DNA of 64,000 bases from Gautieria morchelliformis (GCA_015179125.1 WHVA01000008.1:1-64000); one strand, 5' to 3'; shown: positions 11,801 through 23,227, counted from the first letter of the stretch. The notes: generated by a model not told the origin, from the letters alone. A program made the numbers and translations.

Positions 11801-13290
11801 ACGGTCGGCACTGACCAAAGATGCTCGGGGCAAACCTGACGGACAAATGTTTTTTGTCACTGGCTCAGGTGGTGCAGGGAAATCGTTCATGTGGAACACT
11901 CTAATCCACTCCTGTAGAGCGGAGAGCCTCATTGTGATTGCAGTAGCCTCATCTGCAATGGCTGCACTTATCCTCACTAAGGGTACAACCTCTCATAGCA
12001 TGCTTGGAATTCCCATTCCTGTCCATGAGCGCTCTCTCTCCTCCATCAGAAAGAACTCTGACAAGGCTGACATGCTGAGAAAGGCCAGTCTCCTCGTCTG
12101 GGATGAGGCTGCAATGCAGCATCGCCATGCCATAGAGGCCATTGACAGGACACTGAGGGATTTCCTTGACCAGCATGACCGACCCTTTGGTGGCATCACA
12201 GTCGCATTTGGAGGTGACTTTCAGCAGACTCTCCCAATTGTCCCTAAAGGCTCCAAGGAGGATATCGTGGGAGCTACCCTTCAGAAGTCATATCTGTGGC
12301 CAAAGATCAAGGTCCTCCATCTGACAGAGAACATGCAGGTGAGAAATGACCCTGACAGAGCCAGATTTGCAGAATGGCTGCAGAATGTGGGCCAGGGAAA
12401 GGATCTCCCACTGGATCATACCCTCTCACTCCCTCAACACATGGTTTGTGGCCCTGGAATTGAAGATCTGATCCAGGAAATATACCCTGGCATTGGCAAT
12501 CCAGTCCCTGCCCAGGATGATTACTTTTTGGAGCGGGCCATCCTCTGTGCCAGAAACACTGAGGTCAATGAGATCAATTCCATGGTGTTTAGGGAGTTTC
12601 CAGGTGATGCTCAGGTCTTGCACTGTGCAAATTCCATTACAGAATCCGATGATGCAGATAGGTATCCTGCAGAGTATCTGAATTCCATAGAGATGGGCAG
12701 TCTTCCTCCTGCTCACTTGGAAGTCAAGCCTGGAGTGCCTCTGATGCTGTTGCACAATTTGGATCAGAGGCAAGGACTATGCAATGGGACAAGGCTGCGG
12801 TTGGTGAGGATGAACATTAGAGTGTTGGAGGTCAGGATCATCTCGGGTCCACGTGCAGGAAATATTGCTTTCATCCCCAGGATCATCATTAAGCCATCAG
12901 AGGGAGAATTGCCATTTGTGCTGCAAAGGAGGCAGTTTCCAGTGCGTTTGGCATTTGCAATGACTATCAACAAGTCTCAGGGACAGTCTTTGGGTACGGT
13001 TGGGCTGGACCTGAGATATCCAGTGTTTGGACATGGTCAATTGTATGTTGGTGTATCAAGGGGGACCAACTGGAACAGGGTTAAGGTCTTGCTTGAGGAG
13101 GGTGTGCAAACCACAAATATTGTATATGAAGATGTATTGCTTAGAGCTCCTTGAACTGTAACATTCACTTCCCTGATACAATTTACTTAGTATTTACTTA
13201 GTATACTTTTTCTTGACGCAAGTTTTTATTGTCTCAATGCCTGTGAATTTACTGATGCATTTGACCTTACCGATGCATTTGACCTAAACC

Positions 13291-13318
13291 CCCGCGCGAA
13301 GCGCGGGTACCCACCTAG
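13291..13318 (+). other. Helitron 3' terminal hairpin and CTAG
   Basis: CCCGCGC, loop GAA, GCGCGGG form a 7-bp stem, then 11 nt ending CTAG. In Helitrons this hairpin acts as the end signal for rolling-circle transposition. Confidence 0.93.
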
Positions 13319-13669
13319 TTTGAAACAGACCTGGTACTGCTCGGGCACCATACCCGCGGGCCGCGGCCAGGGCAGGCGAGGCTGAGGCGGAACTGAGGGT
13401 CTATGTACAGTAGTACATCATTGTGCTCGCGATACCAACTGACCGATCCACATCTATACTTAGTAAGCCGTACGCGGAGTCCGCCGCCGGTGCCACCTCC
13501 CTGGATATGGGCGATTATCACGGGGGTTTATTCCTGGAGCGCTGGTGTCGTATCGATATTGTCCTGTCGACGTTAGTAGTACAGTCGGTGTGGCACACGA
13601 CCTATGGCACAACATTCAACATTCCACATGTCGTCACACCAATCGACGTCATCAGCTCAGAATGTCACG
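13319..13669. repeat. Upstream segment of the membrane-protein repeat family
   Basis: 13319-13360 matches 816-860 (copy A). About 13350-13625 is similar to the reverse complement of 35530-35806 and, on the same strand, to parts of 60845-61025, the 5' sides of copies B and C. The coding part expected to the left is absent, replaced by the Helitron. Confidence 0.8.
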
Positions 13670-15116
13670 GTTCGCTTGATCCACTCAAGAAGGCCTATAT
13701 TCTTGCGCATTTGGCGGCCTCATTCAAGGGAGGTTCACTTCCAATTTCCAGTTGCCCGTTTGGATCTATCAAACGATATTGGAGCTTCTATATCTGCTCT
13801 TTCTTGAAGCACCGCATCTTCCACATATACATTGACCCAGTAGGTGATGTACCAAGCTAAGAAGTTCAAAATGCCAACAGATGTAGTACAGCATTAACAT
13901 ACCTGCAAGTTCTTGCGGGAACCCTCCATTTTAAGTCACGGATATCATTCCACTCTAATATTAACTGCAGTTCACATGCAGTCAATCCCTCATTCTGCTA
14001 CTTACAATTTTTCTCTGTGCTCGCGACAATGCCAAACAATTCGACGATGGAACGAATCATCAATTGGAGAGGCCTTCGACCATCATTCATGATGTACCGA
14101 AGGCAGTGCTGGCGAGACGCCTCACGTGAGATTCGCTTGAAGTTCCAGCATGATCGGGGTGCATCGACCAACAACAATACGCGCCCGATACGTCGTCTTT
14201 GAAAAGCCAGGCAGGAGCGCGCTTGTGGCGCTTGTGAACGTTGCGCAGGATCGGTCCAAAAACCTTCCTTGGAGGTTGCCAAAGCGGACGCTAGAGCCAT
14301 CGCGCGCGGTCCAAGAGTTGGGGCGCGTGAGGTCCCGCGCTGAGGTCGTTGATAAGGCGAAATTTGCCCGAGTAGGGTGTGGGAACCACACCGACGGGTG
14401 TGCTGTAGTATATGCCAGGGAGGAGATCGCACCCGAAAGCAGGTGAGTAGCGACGACATGCAGCAATTTCGAAGTCCCGCTGCTCACGCAGGAAATCTAA
14501 ACCGGCCTCATAAATGCCTCGGACTAAGAAATTGGACGTGACCGGGGCAGATTCACCTACGTTCGCAAAGTGCAGTGAGGCAACGAGAGGGTGAGAAGAC
14601 AGGAGGCACTACAGGAGCAAGGACGTTGGAAACACGGTTCAATTGAAGAACATCAAGAACTCTGTAAGATAAGAACTGAGGGGTATCAAAATAATCATAT
14701 GACACGACATCTTGAACTACACGTGCAGAGCAACGAGAGCTAAACCCTCACAGACAAACCTACCAAACGGAATGATTGGATAGGACACACATCGGGGGCT
14801 AAGCATGGAGGGGAATAGGCGGTACAGATTAAGAGAACTTCCACTTGTTCCCGCAGTTGGTACAGCTGTCAGACACGCATGAGATTATTCTGATGTGAGG
14901 ACAATGGCAGTGAAAAAATACATGCGTCACAAAAGTCTAAAAAATCAGGGCAAATGTCAGGAGTACCCCAGAGCGCGCAGTTACTAACTCACAGTCATCG
15001 GCTCATTGGCGCTGCGGGTCTGTCGCTGGAAGTAACGAGTCTTACGCTGAAGTGGTGAAGCTCGGTAAGACAGCGCTCCTCAAATGACGGCAATACTAAC
15101 CTGTCTGCAACGTCCA
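13670..15116. repeat. Long inverted repeat, left arm
   Basis: This 1.45-kb segment is the reverse complement, with scattered differences, of 30110-31571. It contains the last exons of a TFIIS-like gene (14829-15116) and an adjoining stretch with no recognised gene. Around 13998-14030 there is a short match to the start of the membrane-protein family (TTTTTCTCTGTGCTCGCGA). Confidence 0.9.
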
Positions 15117-15286
15117 CATTGAAATGCATCCGTTTCCGCTTCCATTTCTTCCAAGCCCAAAGAGGGAGGTTCTTCGAGGGCCTGTTGGCTTGGAGCCTCG
15201 GGATCTGAACCAGAGTGATCCTGGACAGAGCCAGCAGCTAAAGGAGCGGTAGCCATAAAGGAGTTGATGATTGGTGAGAAAGACAA
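14829..15286 (-). pseudogene. TFIIS (transcription elongation factor) C-terminal zinc ribbon, 5' truncated
   Basis: Spliced minus-strand exons give SLGLEEMEAETDAFQCGRC, then RKTRYFQRQTRSANEPMT, then TFVTCTNCGNKWKFS and stop at 14829-14831. This is the TFIIS zinc ribbon: Cys pairs CxxC and CxxC, with the RSADE loop here RSANE (the acidic Glu kept, Asp changed to Asn). In TFIIS the loop reaches into RNA polymerase II to stimulate transcript cleavage. The last intron begins GC (GCATGT) where the copy at 30.3 kb has GTATGT. The N-terminal and central TFIIS domains are not found upstream; an RPB9-like fragment is there instead. I call it a fragment, possibly part of a chimera. Confidence 0.75.
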
Positions 15287-15462
15287 TGTGGCAATGGCAG
15301 CAATACCATGCCGATGCAGCCGGAGCCGTATTTGTCATGCTGCAGTAATTAAGAGCAGCATGACACCTCCCTCTTTAGAACAATGGAAGAAGCTCACTGG
15401 CATTGAAGAGTTCTCATGAATCAGCCTAGGAGCGTGGCTGCATGCAGCACTTACGTGCAAAA

Positions 15463-15738
15463 TTACTTTGTTACTGTCACTAGATCGTTCCTGTAGACAC
15501 ACATGTTCTCTCCGATCTCGTCGTACTGGCAGATGTGACATATGTATGCAAGAATGCGACGTGCAGGGTCAGCCTGAACATCCGTAAGGTGAATGAGGTA
15601 CTCATAAGCAGCAGCAGGTTGCAGACGCACATGTGGATAGAGCAAGTTATTACATTCTGAACAGAAATGAAGGGAAGCCTGTGAGACGATAAGGGTTAGA
15701 GTGAAAATTGAGGCTGACAAGTCAGACTTCCTCGCCAT
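15463..15738 (-). pseudogene. RPB9-like N-terminal zinc ribbon (RNA polymerase II subunit), 3' truncated
   Basis: Minus-strand exons give ASLHFCSECNNLLYPH, a 57-bp GT-AG intron, then ADPARRILAYICHICQYDE and MCVYRNDLVTVTK and a stop at 15463. CSECNNLLYP with a second CxxC is the first zinc ribbon of RPB9. The normal C-terminal half with the second ribbon is missing. The start is unclear: an ATG at 15738 would need a very short first intron. About 130 bp further on the same strand lie TFIIS-like exons, also encoding a zinc ribbon. I could not find a splice path that joins the two in frame, so they are listed separately. Confidence 0.72.
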
Positions 15739-16059
15739 ACGCCAGTCGAAACCCTTGAAGGTCAAGTGGCGTCTAGGACATCAAGGTTTATGTTTCCTCG
15801 CATATCCAGGGAGCGCCAGATGGTTGACTGAGATGCTGCGACGTTCGGTTTGGCTCGGTTGGTACATGTATCGGATGACGCGACGCGAGCACAAGGTGAG
15901 TGAGTCTCACGCATTCACAACACGTGAACGTACACAGTGTTTATGTAACGAGACGTGCCTTGCGAAGCCACGTGACGATCGACGCGCGCTTCAAATGGAC
16001 GTAAGGAAGTGGCCTCATTCCCTCCCTACCCCCGCTTGCCTCGTCTGATATGCAGAGCC
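15739..16059. other. Stretch without a recognised gene
   Basis: Upstream side of the RPB9-like fragment. Only short open frames; nothing recognised. Confidence 0.4.
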
Positions 16060-16135
16060 AAAACTAGGGTGTATATTCAACCAATCCTATTGGACAATGA
16101 GCCTCCAAGCTCAGTGCTACAACCCCTGAAATAGG

Positions 16136-16587
16136 ACCCTTGATGTCATAGGGCTGTGCAGGGCTATGCAGGGCTATGCAAGGCTATGCAGGGCTGTGTG
16201 AGGCTATGCTGAGCAGTGCAAATCAGGGAAGGTGATTGGCTAGCTATTCTTAATTTCCTTGCACAAACACACCACTATAGTTACAAAGGTGTGTTTTAGC
16301 TGTACAAATATTTACTTATGACATCACTCGCCTAATAGATAGAAGCTCCCCATTTTATGTAATCCTGTGTAATTTACAATATAAAAGGAGGCCATTCTGA
16401 CCCCCAGGAGAATCATCCAATCTAGCAATCTACTGCTTCTATCCTACACGTGACTCATGTGACTTGCATCTTACTAAGCTGCTAATCCCAGCTAGGGTTA
16501 TTCACTTACTTTAGTGTCTAATTCCTTGTTAAGTAGATACTTTTCTGCTTAGCCACCTAGACTAATCCTCCGGGTGTAATTCTACAG
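16136..16587 (+). repeat. Candidate LTR or promoter-like repeat
   Basis: The stretch runs from TGATGTCATAGGG to GTGTAATTCTACA, has a strong TATA box (TATAAAAGG from 16380) and a following CCAATC-rich leader, as in many fungal Ty3/gypsy LTRs. No matching second copy and no target duplication is visible, so this may be a solo or eroded LTR, or something else. 16588-16947 holds no recognised gene. Confidence 0.4.
16151..16213 (+). repeat. Minisatellite, about 10 bp unit (GGGCTATGCA)
   Basis: Six imperfect units of GGGCTATGCA or GGGCTGTGCA in tandem near the start of the candidate LTR. Confidence 0.85.
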
Positions 16588-16947
16588 AGTGAGTCTGTCA
16601 ATTGATAGTCTTGCCATTTGCACTCCAATACCCGAGAGAGTTGATCAGTTGATTTTCCTGGTTAATATCTTTCACAAGTCAATTCCTGTTACTTGTAAAA
16701 GCCGCTTTAGATTCTATTCTTTGCCTCTCGTTTTATTGCTGCGCACTGGTAGATTATCAGGGCAGTCCATTTATAAACTCACCTGCTAAGTACATTCCTT
16801 TATATTTTGGAATACGCTTGGACCCCGATAGTGTCCTTGAACCTACAGTATTTTAGTTTATTGTTCAGTGCTGCTAAGAAACACATTGCCTTCCATCCGT
16901 ATTAACTTGGACTAGTTTTTATGTGGATTGCAACCAAGGTACAAATA

Positions 16948-17637
16948 TTAAATTATTTCCGGAGTTGTGCTGCAGCATTGTTTAATATTCTTCGAGTCTC
17001 GTAAACGATACATTCTGATAGATTGAAGTGTTAGCAATAACACCAAAGTCTTGAAGGGTTCCAAAACAGGTAAGCCTGCATCCTTAATAGTGACCGCATT
17101 TAATGGTTGCAAGTCGTGAATGATCCGAAACTTCCTGTTCTTCTTCGGCACACAGAACCAGCAGGATATATAGGAAGACCCAGAAGGTTCGTAAGTTCCA
17201 CACACAATTTTGTCCCTGATGAACTTGATGACTTCCTCCCATAACCCATGTGGAATAGGAATGTTCTTCAAAGCCCACGGTTCATGTTTGACGGTTGGTA
17301 TGACAACTGGATCGAAATAATCCTCTCGAAACCTCCCTCTCTCCACATCCTCCCAAGCCAGGGCCCCCTCATTTTTCATCAGCACTTCAAACACTAAGTT
17401 CACCTCCTCTTCCCACAGAAACCCCTGTTTGCGCAGGGCAAACCCTTCCCATCTCTCCCTTGTCAATCGCTTCCCAAAACTCTGCGGTGATGCCAGGTGT
17501 AGTGAAAGTCGTGGAAGGGTGAGTAGCAGATCCTCCGGGAACCATCGCCTTGGCCTTGCCTGCTCTGGAAGTGTAGTGGGGACCGGTCGAACTTTCCTAG
17601 CCACCGGCTTATACTTGAGCCCTAGCGCGGGGCTCAT
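16948..17637 (-). pseudogene. Ty3/gypsy reverse transcriptase fragment, inverted
   Basis: Minus-strand frame with a gypsy pol linker (PARRWFPEDLLLTLP-like) followed by the start of reverse transcriptase: IRDKIVCGTYEPS, WFCVPKKNRKFRIIHDLQPL and NAVTIKDAGLP. The palm with the catalytic YxDD, RNase H and integrase are missing. The fragment points away from the gag-protease part at 18033-20056, so the element was broken and partly inverted. Confidence 0.85.
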
Positions 17638-18032
17638 GAGTATATATAGGCTTGTACTTAGCTCTAGGAATCCATCTTACTTTTGCACCTCTCTCTTGAG
17701 TCTCAGAAGCTTAACTAGTGTGATCTAAAGATAGCACAGTTTTATTATCCTTGATTCTGCACTCGCAGCACCAAGGGTTCTTACATACTGGAGCCTCACG
17801 CAACGTCGAACATCCAACCTTGAGATTAAGAGTCTCACTAGTAAAGCTACGCCCTGCGTTCCCCCCTTTTTTTTCTTTTTTTTCGTTTCCTGCAATCATT
17901 CCAAAACGCTCAAAAAAGCCTTCCCTTCCCACAGATCGTGTTCTGCGTAGCACGGCCTTAGTTCCATCTCGCATTCCCAGACCAATTCCATCCAACCCTC
18001 ACCAACCACCTTTGCTACCTTCTCTCCCAGCC

Positions 18033-19433
18033 ATGGCTCAACCCACAGGAAAAGCGGCGATGCCGGCCCCTCGATCGAAGAAAGTGCCAAAAACCTTCAG
18101 TGGTGATGAGGATGAGATCACTGAGTTTTTGGATGTCTATGAGTGCTGTGCTGATGACGCACAGCTCCCCAAAATGGAATGGGTCAAGTTCATGTTTTGA
18201 TACATCGATAGGGCCCAATGGCTCACCTTTGAAGCATTCGATGGGTATGCGACAGAGGATTGGGATGTATTCAGCGAGGCTATCAAAGAAGCCTTTGGGG
18301 GAGTGTTTCAAACCAAGAAGTGTACGCGTGCAACCCTTGATACTTTTATCCAAACAGCCTCTGCTAAAATCATCACTACGGATACGGAGTTGCGAGTATA
18401 TCACCAGGATTTCCAAGGCATTGCAGCATACCTTATCACTGACAAACAACTCTCAGAGAAGGATGCCACCCGTTACTATTGGTTCGGTTTCCACCCCAGC
18501 ACACAAGAACAGCTGGAGCGACGTCTAGGGATCGTCAAGCCGGACCATCCACGAGAGGACCCCTTCATTATAAAGGATGTCTACAAGGCCGGGTGTTATA
18601 TCTTTAACAGCAACGCTTTCAACCGCACCCCAATCCTGTCTGCCACCTCGCCCATTCAAAGTTTTAGTGTAAAATCCCAGGGAGCCTCAGGGGAATCAAA
18701 GGTCAGCAAGAAGACAGTGCAGTTGCCAGAAGAACAGCCAGCCGATATCGGTGACCTCTTGGAGAAGCTGTGTGGATTTAAGGTTGACAACAAAGCATAT
18801 GTGACTACGTACTTTCAGCTCCTTTCCAAGCAGCCAAGCTATATTAATGTTTTGAAGACTCCTGCAGTGTATGCCTTAACCCCATCAAACAGGCAGTACA
18901 TGCCCCACCTGCCCCCATTTCAGCCAAATCAGGGAAACCAGGGTATGCGAACCTGTCCTTTCTGTAAGGCGACAAACTGTGCGGGGCGCACACCTAAGGA
19001 GTGCCCAATCAGGAGGGATTACGTACGGCAGGGGAAGGTCATTGTGGGAGAGCATGGGTTTTATCGGTGGCCGGATGGTTCCCGTATCCTAAATGATCCA
19101 CGGGGTATCAAATTCTTAGTTGACCAAGCGCAGACGACGAGGTCACAGGATGGAGCGGTGGCATTCTTACAAGTGGAGCCAGTGGAGGAAGAAGGAGCAA
19201 TACATTGGTCTGAGAGAGGAGAGGATGCGGTGGACAACTGCATGGAGCAGGAGAGGACGAGGGGAGCTTACCCAGCGATTGTATCCACAAAAGAAGCATC
19301 TCCAAGGCCCTCGGATTCAGCCAGCAAGGAGGTGACAGGAAAATCCCACAATATCAGTACAAGTCAAAATGCGACAATGCTAATGCCGTCCAGAGGGTGT
19401 TCGAACGAGTTATGGTGGCAAAAGCTGAAGTGA
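18033..19433 (+). pseudogene. Ty3/gypsy gag
   Basis: Starts MAQPTGKAAMPAPRSKK followed by PKTFSGDEDEITEFLD, a hallmark of mushroom gypsy gag proteins, and ends after a cysteine-bearing motif (CPFCKATNC...CP) that stands where a zinc knuckle is expected. One in-frame TGA at 18198-18200 interrupts an otherwise open frame (MF, stop, YIDRAQWLTF). The sequence 17640-18032 upstream is a leader; TGG at about 17792 followed by AGCCTCACGC could be a primer-binding site, but no LTR end is clear there. Confidence 0.85.
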
Positions 19434-19597
19434 CCACTGCAGAACTAATGGCCCTATTGCTGGAATTCCGCAAATACACCATTGACTTCTGTAAAATCAA
19501 TTGAACCGCTGCTTACTCTCTTTCCCCTGAGCTTCCGTCTTCTCTTACCACCACCAACCTTCACGCCACGTCTACTCCAGTTTACTCATCCCCCATA

Positions 19598-20056
19598 ATG
19601 GAGGTCCAAGTCAAAATTGCAGGTCAGTTCGGCAAGGTGGGCCTTTACGACTCAGGGGCGGAATTAGTGTGTATTAGCAAGGAGGCGGTGAAAGAGTTGA
19701 ACTTGCCTTGGAATCCCGATCTAAAACTCAACATGCGAGACGCAAATGGAGGGACCAAGACGAACACAGGCGTCATTGAAAACTTGGAGCTTACAATTGC
19801 AGGCATCAGCATCTTTGTCCACGCATGGATCATCGAAAAGGCACCTTACCGTCTATTACTAGGCCAGCCTTTCCAGATGGCAGTGCAGTGTGATACGGAG
19901 GATGTAGGGGAGACATTAATAATCTTTGATCCGAAGAAGCCAGGAAGATGGATACGGGTACTGATGACACCTCACCACACTGGCAGCCAGCACCATGCAC
20001 ATCTGGTGCTGACCACTCCGTCTTCTGTGTCAGGAGCAGGTTCCACTCACCAGTGA
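19598..20056 (+). pseudogene. Ty3/gypsy aspartic protease fragment
   Basis: A retropepsin-like domain: GLYDSGAELVCIS contains the catalytic DSG, followed by APYRLLLGQPF, the usual second hydrophobic motif. It follows gag in a different frame. Pol is cut off at about 20056, 14 bp before an inverted-repeat arm begins. Confidence 0.85.
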
Positions 20057-20069
20057 CAGCTATTTGGCA

Positions 20070-20352
20070 TGTCGCCATCATCGCACACAGTGAGCTCAAC
20101 CGGTGAATTTACATAGCTCCAAAACCTCCCGCTTTTTTTAATATGCCTCCTGCTTGAACCTCCCATATCAAACTCAACTTTTCCATTCATAGTGCAGTAA
20201 TTAAACATCTCAAAAGTATGTATATACATATCTACATGTTGCCATCTAACAATTTTTCTCATGCCTTACTCACGGGGAATGAGAGCTTCTCCTAGACATT
20301 GAGCCCCATACTCAATGACCATGCCTGCACGCCTCATGTTCCTGCCCCCATT
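20070..20352. repeat. Inverted repeat arm, left (about 280 bp)
   Basis: Near-perfect reverse complement of about 23764-24044. The outer end begins TGTCGCC and includes CAGTGAGCTCAACCGG. Confidence 0.9.
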
Positions 20353-20357
20353 TACAA

Positions 20358-20690
20358 GTGTCTCCTTGAGGACATGCCCGGACATCCCAGTGGTGCTTTG
20401 TGGGCTGAGCCCGACGCCGCTGCCGCCTGCATTGTGCTCCCCATTGTCAGACAGTCCGTCCTCATCGTGTGCGGAACTTCGGCGCAGGCAGGAGCGCAGT
20501 GCAGGCCCGGGCCCCGCAGGCGAGTGTCTTCATGAGGACGTGCCCGGATATCTCGGCGGTGCTTTGTGAGCTGAGCCCAATGCCGCTGCCACCTGTGTCA
20601 TGCTCCCCATTGTTGGAGAGTCCATCCTCATCATGCAGGGAACTTCGGCACAGGCGGGAGCGCGGTGCAGGTCCTGCACAGTGTACTCAT
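20358..20690 (+). repeat. 166-bp tandem duplication, GC-rich
   Basis: Two diverged units start at 20358 and 20524 (GTGTCTYCWTGAGGACRTGC). No convincing coding sense. Confidence 0.8.
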
Positions 20691-21508
20691 GGAGCCCTGC
20701 CATACACGAGCCCGCTGGTACAGATCCCAGGTGGTGGGGACCCCACGCCGCTGCTGCTCTCCCGCTAGAATGAGCGACCGGGCCCCTGCCACAGCTGTCC
20801 GTGTCCATGCAAGGCAAAGTGCGTGTGGCTGTCTATGAACTATGAAGGCGCAGACACGTGTGGCGAGATGGAGTGTTCGAATGAAGCAGAGTCGGCACGT
20901 GACAGCAAAAGAGGAAGCTGCATGGTCACTGCGACGCATGATGCCGAGGTTGCACATATCATGGACATCTCTTCTTGGGGGACAAAGCGGTGCGGGTCGT
21001 GAAGCCACCAGGCAGACATCACTCGGTTCCCCTTCCCTACTTCGCATGGTAGCCAGCACTAGTGACCATTCTCCACTCGCTCCTCTGTTCAATTCACATT
21101 GCTTCCCCTATTCCTTTGGTACCCTTCGTGCCCTGCTACCCCTATACGACACCTTAAAGCTTAACCCCGCATCCCACTATCCCTGATTCTGCACTGTCTC
21201 TTCCTCTTCCCTCGTGCTTCCCCTTCCTTCGCCCTTCGCGTGTGGTTACTCCCTGTCTAGTTCCATGACTCTCCACTTCCCCACAGCTGCCGCTTTTGTC
21301 CACTTCCCATCCTCGCCCTTTCAGCTCGCGTATCCTTATTCGTGTTATTTTCTCTGTGACTTTTGTCATTGTCGTCGTTTATCATCTGCTTAGCGCCTCT
21401 GCCGTCAACCTTCGCCTTCGTCTTGCCCAATGCTCTCTCTTCTATTCTGTCCAGAACCTGCCGACTAACACTAACCCCCGTCCCCCCAGAAATTCACTGT
21501 CGGACATT

Positions 21509-22128
21509 GATGCAAAAGAATTCTGATCCAATGCAGATAGATGCACAGTACAGCTATAGTGTGAACTTCAAAGTCAGGTCTCATACATCAGCGCAGTGAC
21601 CATGGGGGGATGGAAGGTGGAAGGAGGACTGACTAGCTTGGGGACGGCTGGTAAAAGTATTACCGGCATGCTGGATTGCTTTTGTCTGTGTGACCTCGCC
21701 AACAACGACATGAGGTAGGACAGAAGAGTGTTGGATTTCTGCAAACATTACCAGACCATACATACACTAAAGCTGAATATTTCCACCACTTTTGAACAAA
21801 AGCTCGCGTGATAGCAGCAAACGTGAGCTGATAGACTCAGAAGACGATGCCAGGGGTGCATGCAGAGCCGACTTGGAGAGGCTGACCGACAACCTTGAGG
21901 GCAGCAAAGAACACGCCAGTTCTGCAGACTTTCAGACGAAGAATATACTACACACAAGCTCACAAGGTGCATGCTGATAAAGGGTTAGGACCTTACAAAC
22001 ATCATGCCAATGTCAGTAATGATTTGGCGGCGGAAGTTCTGAAGCAGAAAAGCCGGGATAACAATGGCAAGGAGAATGAGCCAGCTAAGAGACGGCGGAA
22101 AGCAAGGTCTTATGTTAAGAGCATATAG
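21509..22128 (+). CDS. Possible small multi-exon gene, unknown
   Basis: A pyrimidine-rich stretch (about 21180-21480), as often seen before fungal starts, is followed by an ATG at about 21509 and, after plausible introns, by KELIDSEDDARG-like sequence and a basic C-terminus ending PAKRRRKARSYVKSI with a stop at 22128. Exon joins are guesses. No family recognised. It lies inside the segment bounded by inverted repeats. Confidence 0.3.
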
Positions 22129-22657
22129 TTGACAGTAGTGAGAGCGGGCATGAGAATTGAGCGGTGTAGATTTAGAGTAATTACAATGATCCGATATTCA
22201 CTGCCTTTAAGCCCAATATTTCTGGGCCACAGATAGCTGAGTGTAAATAGGAAAATATAATGTCTTTGGGGTGATGAGAGGCCACCTTATCGCACATCTG
22301 CTAAGGTCCATATGACTACGGCTGCACACGAATATTGTAACATTCCAGAGACCGGTAAGATTGCCGCTTCACAATTCGTGCAGATGGGTCCATGCGACCT
22401 TTCTCGACTCCAGCGACGGCTGTTAACATCATCTCTTAACCTCATCTCATCACACACTAGCAACCTCAGTATAGACAGAATTTACAGATATTATGTAGCT
22501 CTGTATAGCTCATAATAGGTCATATATGTCTATATCTGTGTTTTTACACATTCATCTATGTAAAAAGGTATGTGCAAATCCTCACAGCGGTTGCAGGGCA
22601 CCTATAATACCTATACATACCCAAGAAAACCCCATACCCTTGTCCTACCAGGCTTCG

Positions 22658-23225
22658 ATGCCTGTGCCAGCCAGCGATCCATTTGCCCCTGCCTGGGCCG
22701 ACCCCTGGACGGTAAAGGTCTGGGACCATTTGACCTCCACTGAGAGGACGGAATGGCTCGAGGCCAATCCCACTCCACCTGCACAGCCATCAGCCAAATA
22801 TCCCCCGGTTCAAGGTCAAGCACGCACAAGGGGTAGACCCATCGAGACCACGTCCGCGTCTGCATCCAAGAACAAGTGCAGGAAGATCGTCGATGTGATT
22901 GCGAAGGCCGGAGGGACCATGGGGAACATGGGAGAGCCGAGGGGTGGTGGCCACACACATGAGCAAAATACGGGGCACCCAGATGCAGACAAGTATGTAC
23001 CTTCACCTTATGAAGCATCCCTGACGCTGACCTGCTGTTATAGGCTTCCAGATACCTTGAACGACCTGATGAATCAAGCGTAAGCATTCTATTGATGTGC
23101 ACACCCTCATATTACCTTTGTGTATTAGTAGGCATGTTGAGCCCCGTGTGCATTCCAGAGCTGCACCCGATCAAAGTAATCTGGATCCAGCGCTGTTGAA
23201 GAAGATCAAGAAGTTCAGCAGCTGA
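22658..23225 (+). CDS. Unknown protein, probably three exons
   Basis: Starts MPVPASDPFAPAWADPW, continues with a Pro/Ser-rich region and a basic KNKCRKIVDVIAKAGG motif. GT-AG introns are likely at about 22992-23041 and 23081-23129, giving a C-terminus ending LLKKIKKFSS and stop. No domain recognised. It could be an internal gene of the segment bounded by inverted repeats. Confidence 0.4.
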
Positions 23226-23227
23226 GA

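Larger units (their letters stand above)
7853..13154 (+). pseudogene. Helitron Rep-helicase (RepHel), frameshifted
   Basis: The gene encodes the rolling-circle replication protein of the Helitron. In order: Pro/Gln-rich repeats (8040-8510), a zinc-finger-like CPKCGALHW with a downstream CC, the Rep part with the HUH motif (EFQKRGLPHMHILIW near 10380) and tyrosine-bearing KYIHKYLYKG, then a Pif1-like helicase intact from 11769 to 13154 with Walker A GSGGAGKSF, Walker B WDEAA, GGDFQQTLPIV, and the closing NKSQGQSL and HGQLYVGVSR motifs. The frame breaks at about 8396, 9852, 10200, 10612 and 11711. Each break is restored by adding one base to a short homopolymer. Either the copy is recently dead or the consensus has indel errors. 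As written it cannot make the full protein. Confidence 0.92.
6874..13318 (+). mobile_element. Helitron, full length with both ends resolved
   Basis: The element starts with TC at 6874 directly after an A, and ends with a GC-rich hairpin (13291-13307), an 11-nt spacer and CTAG at 13318, directly followed by T. These are the textbook Helitron termini, with insertion between A and T and no target duplication. The flanks TTTCGCCA (6866-6873) and TTTGAAACAGACC (13319 on) occur joined, without the element, at 808-828, which acts as a paralogous empty site. The body is 6445 bp and carries a decayed Rep-helicase gene on the plus strand. 6874-7852 is AT-rich and non-coding apart from a 120-bp repeat. 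No captured host gene is evident. Confidence 0.93.

Noticed and set aside
13423..13860. 145-codon plus-strand frame
   Set aside because: Crosses the junction of two different repeated segments (13669/13670), so it is a chance frame.
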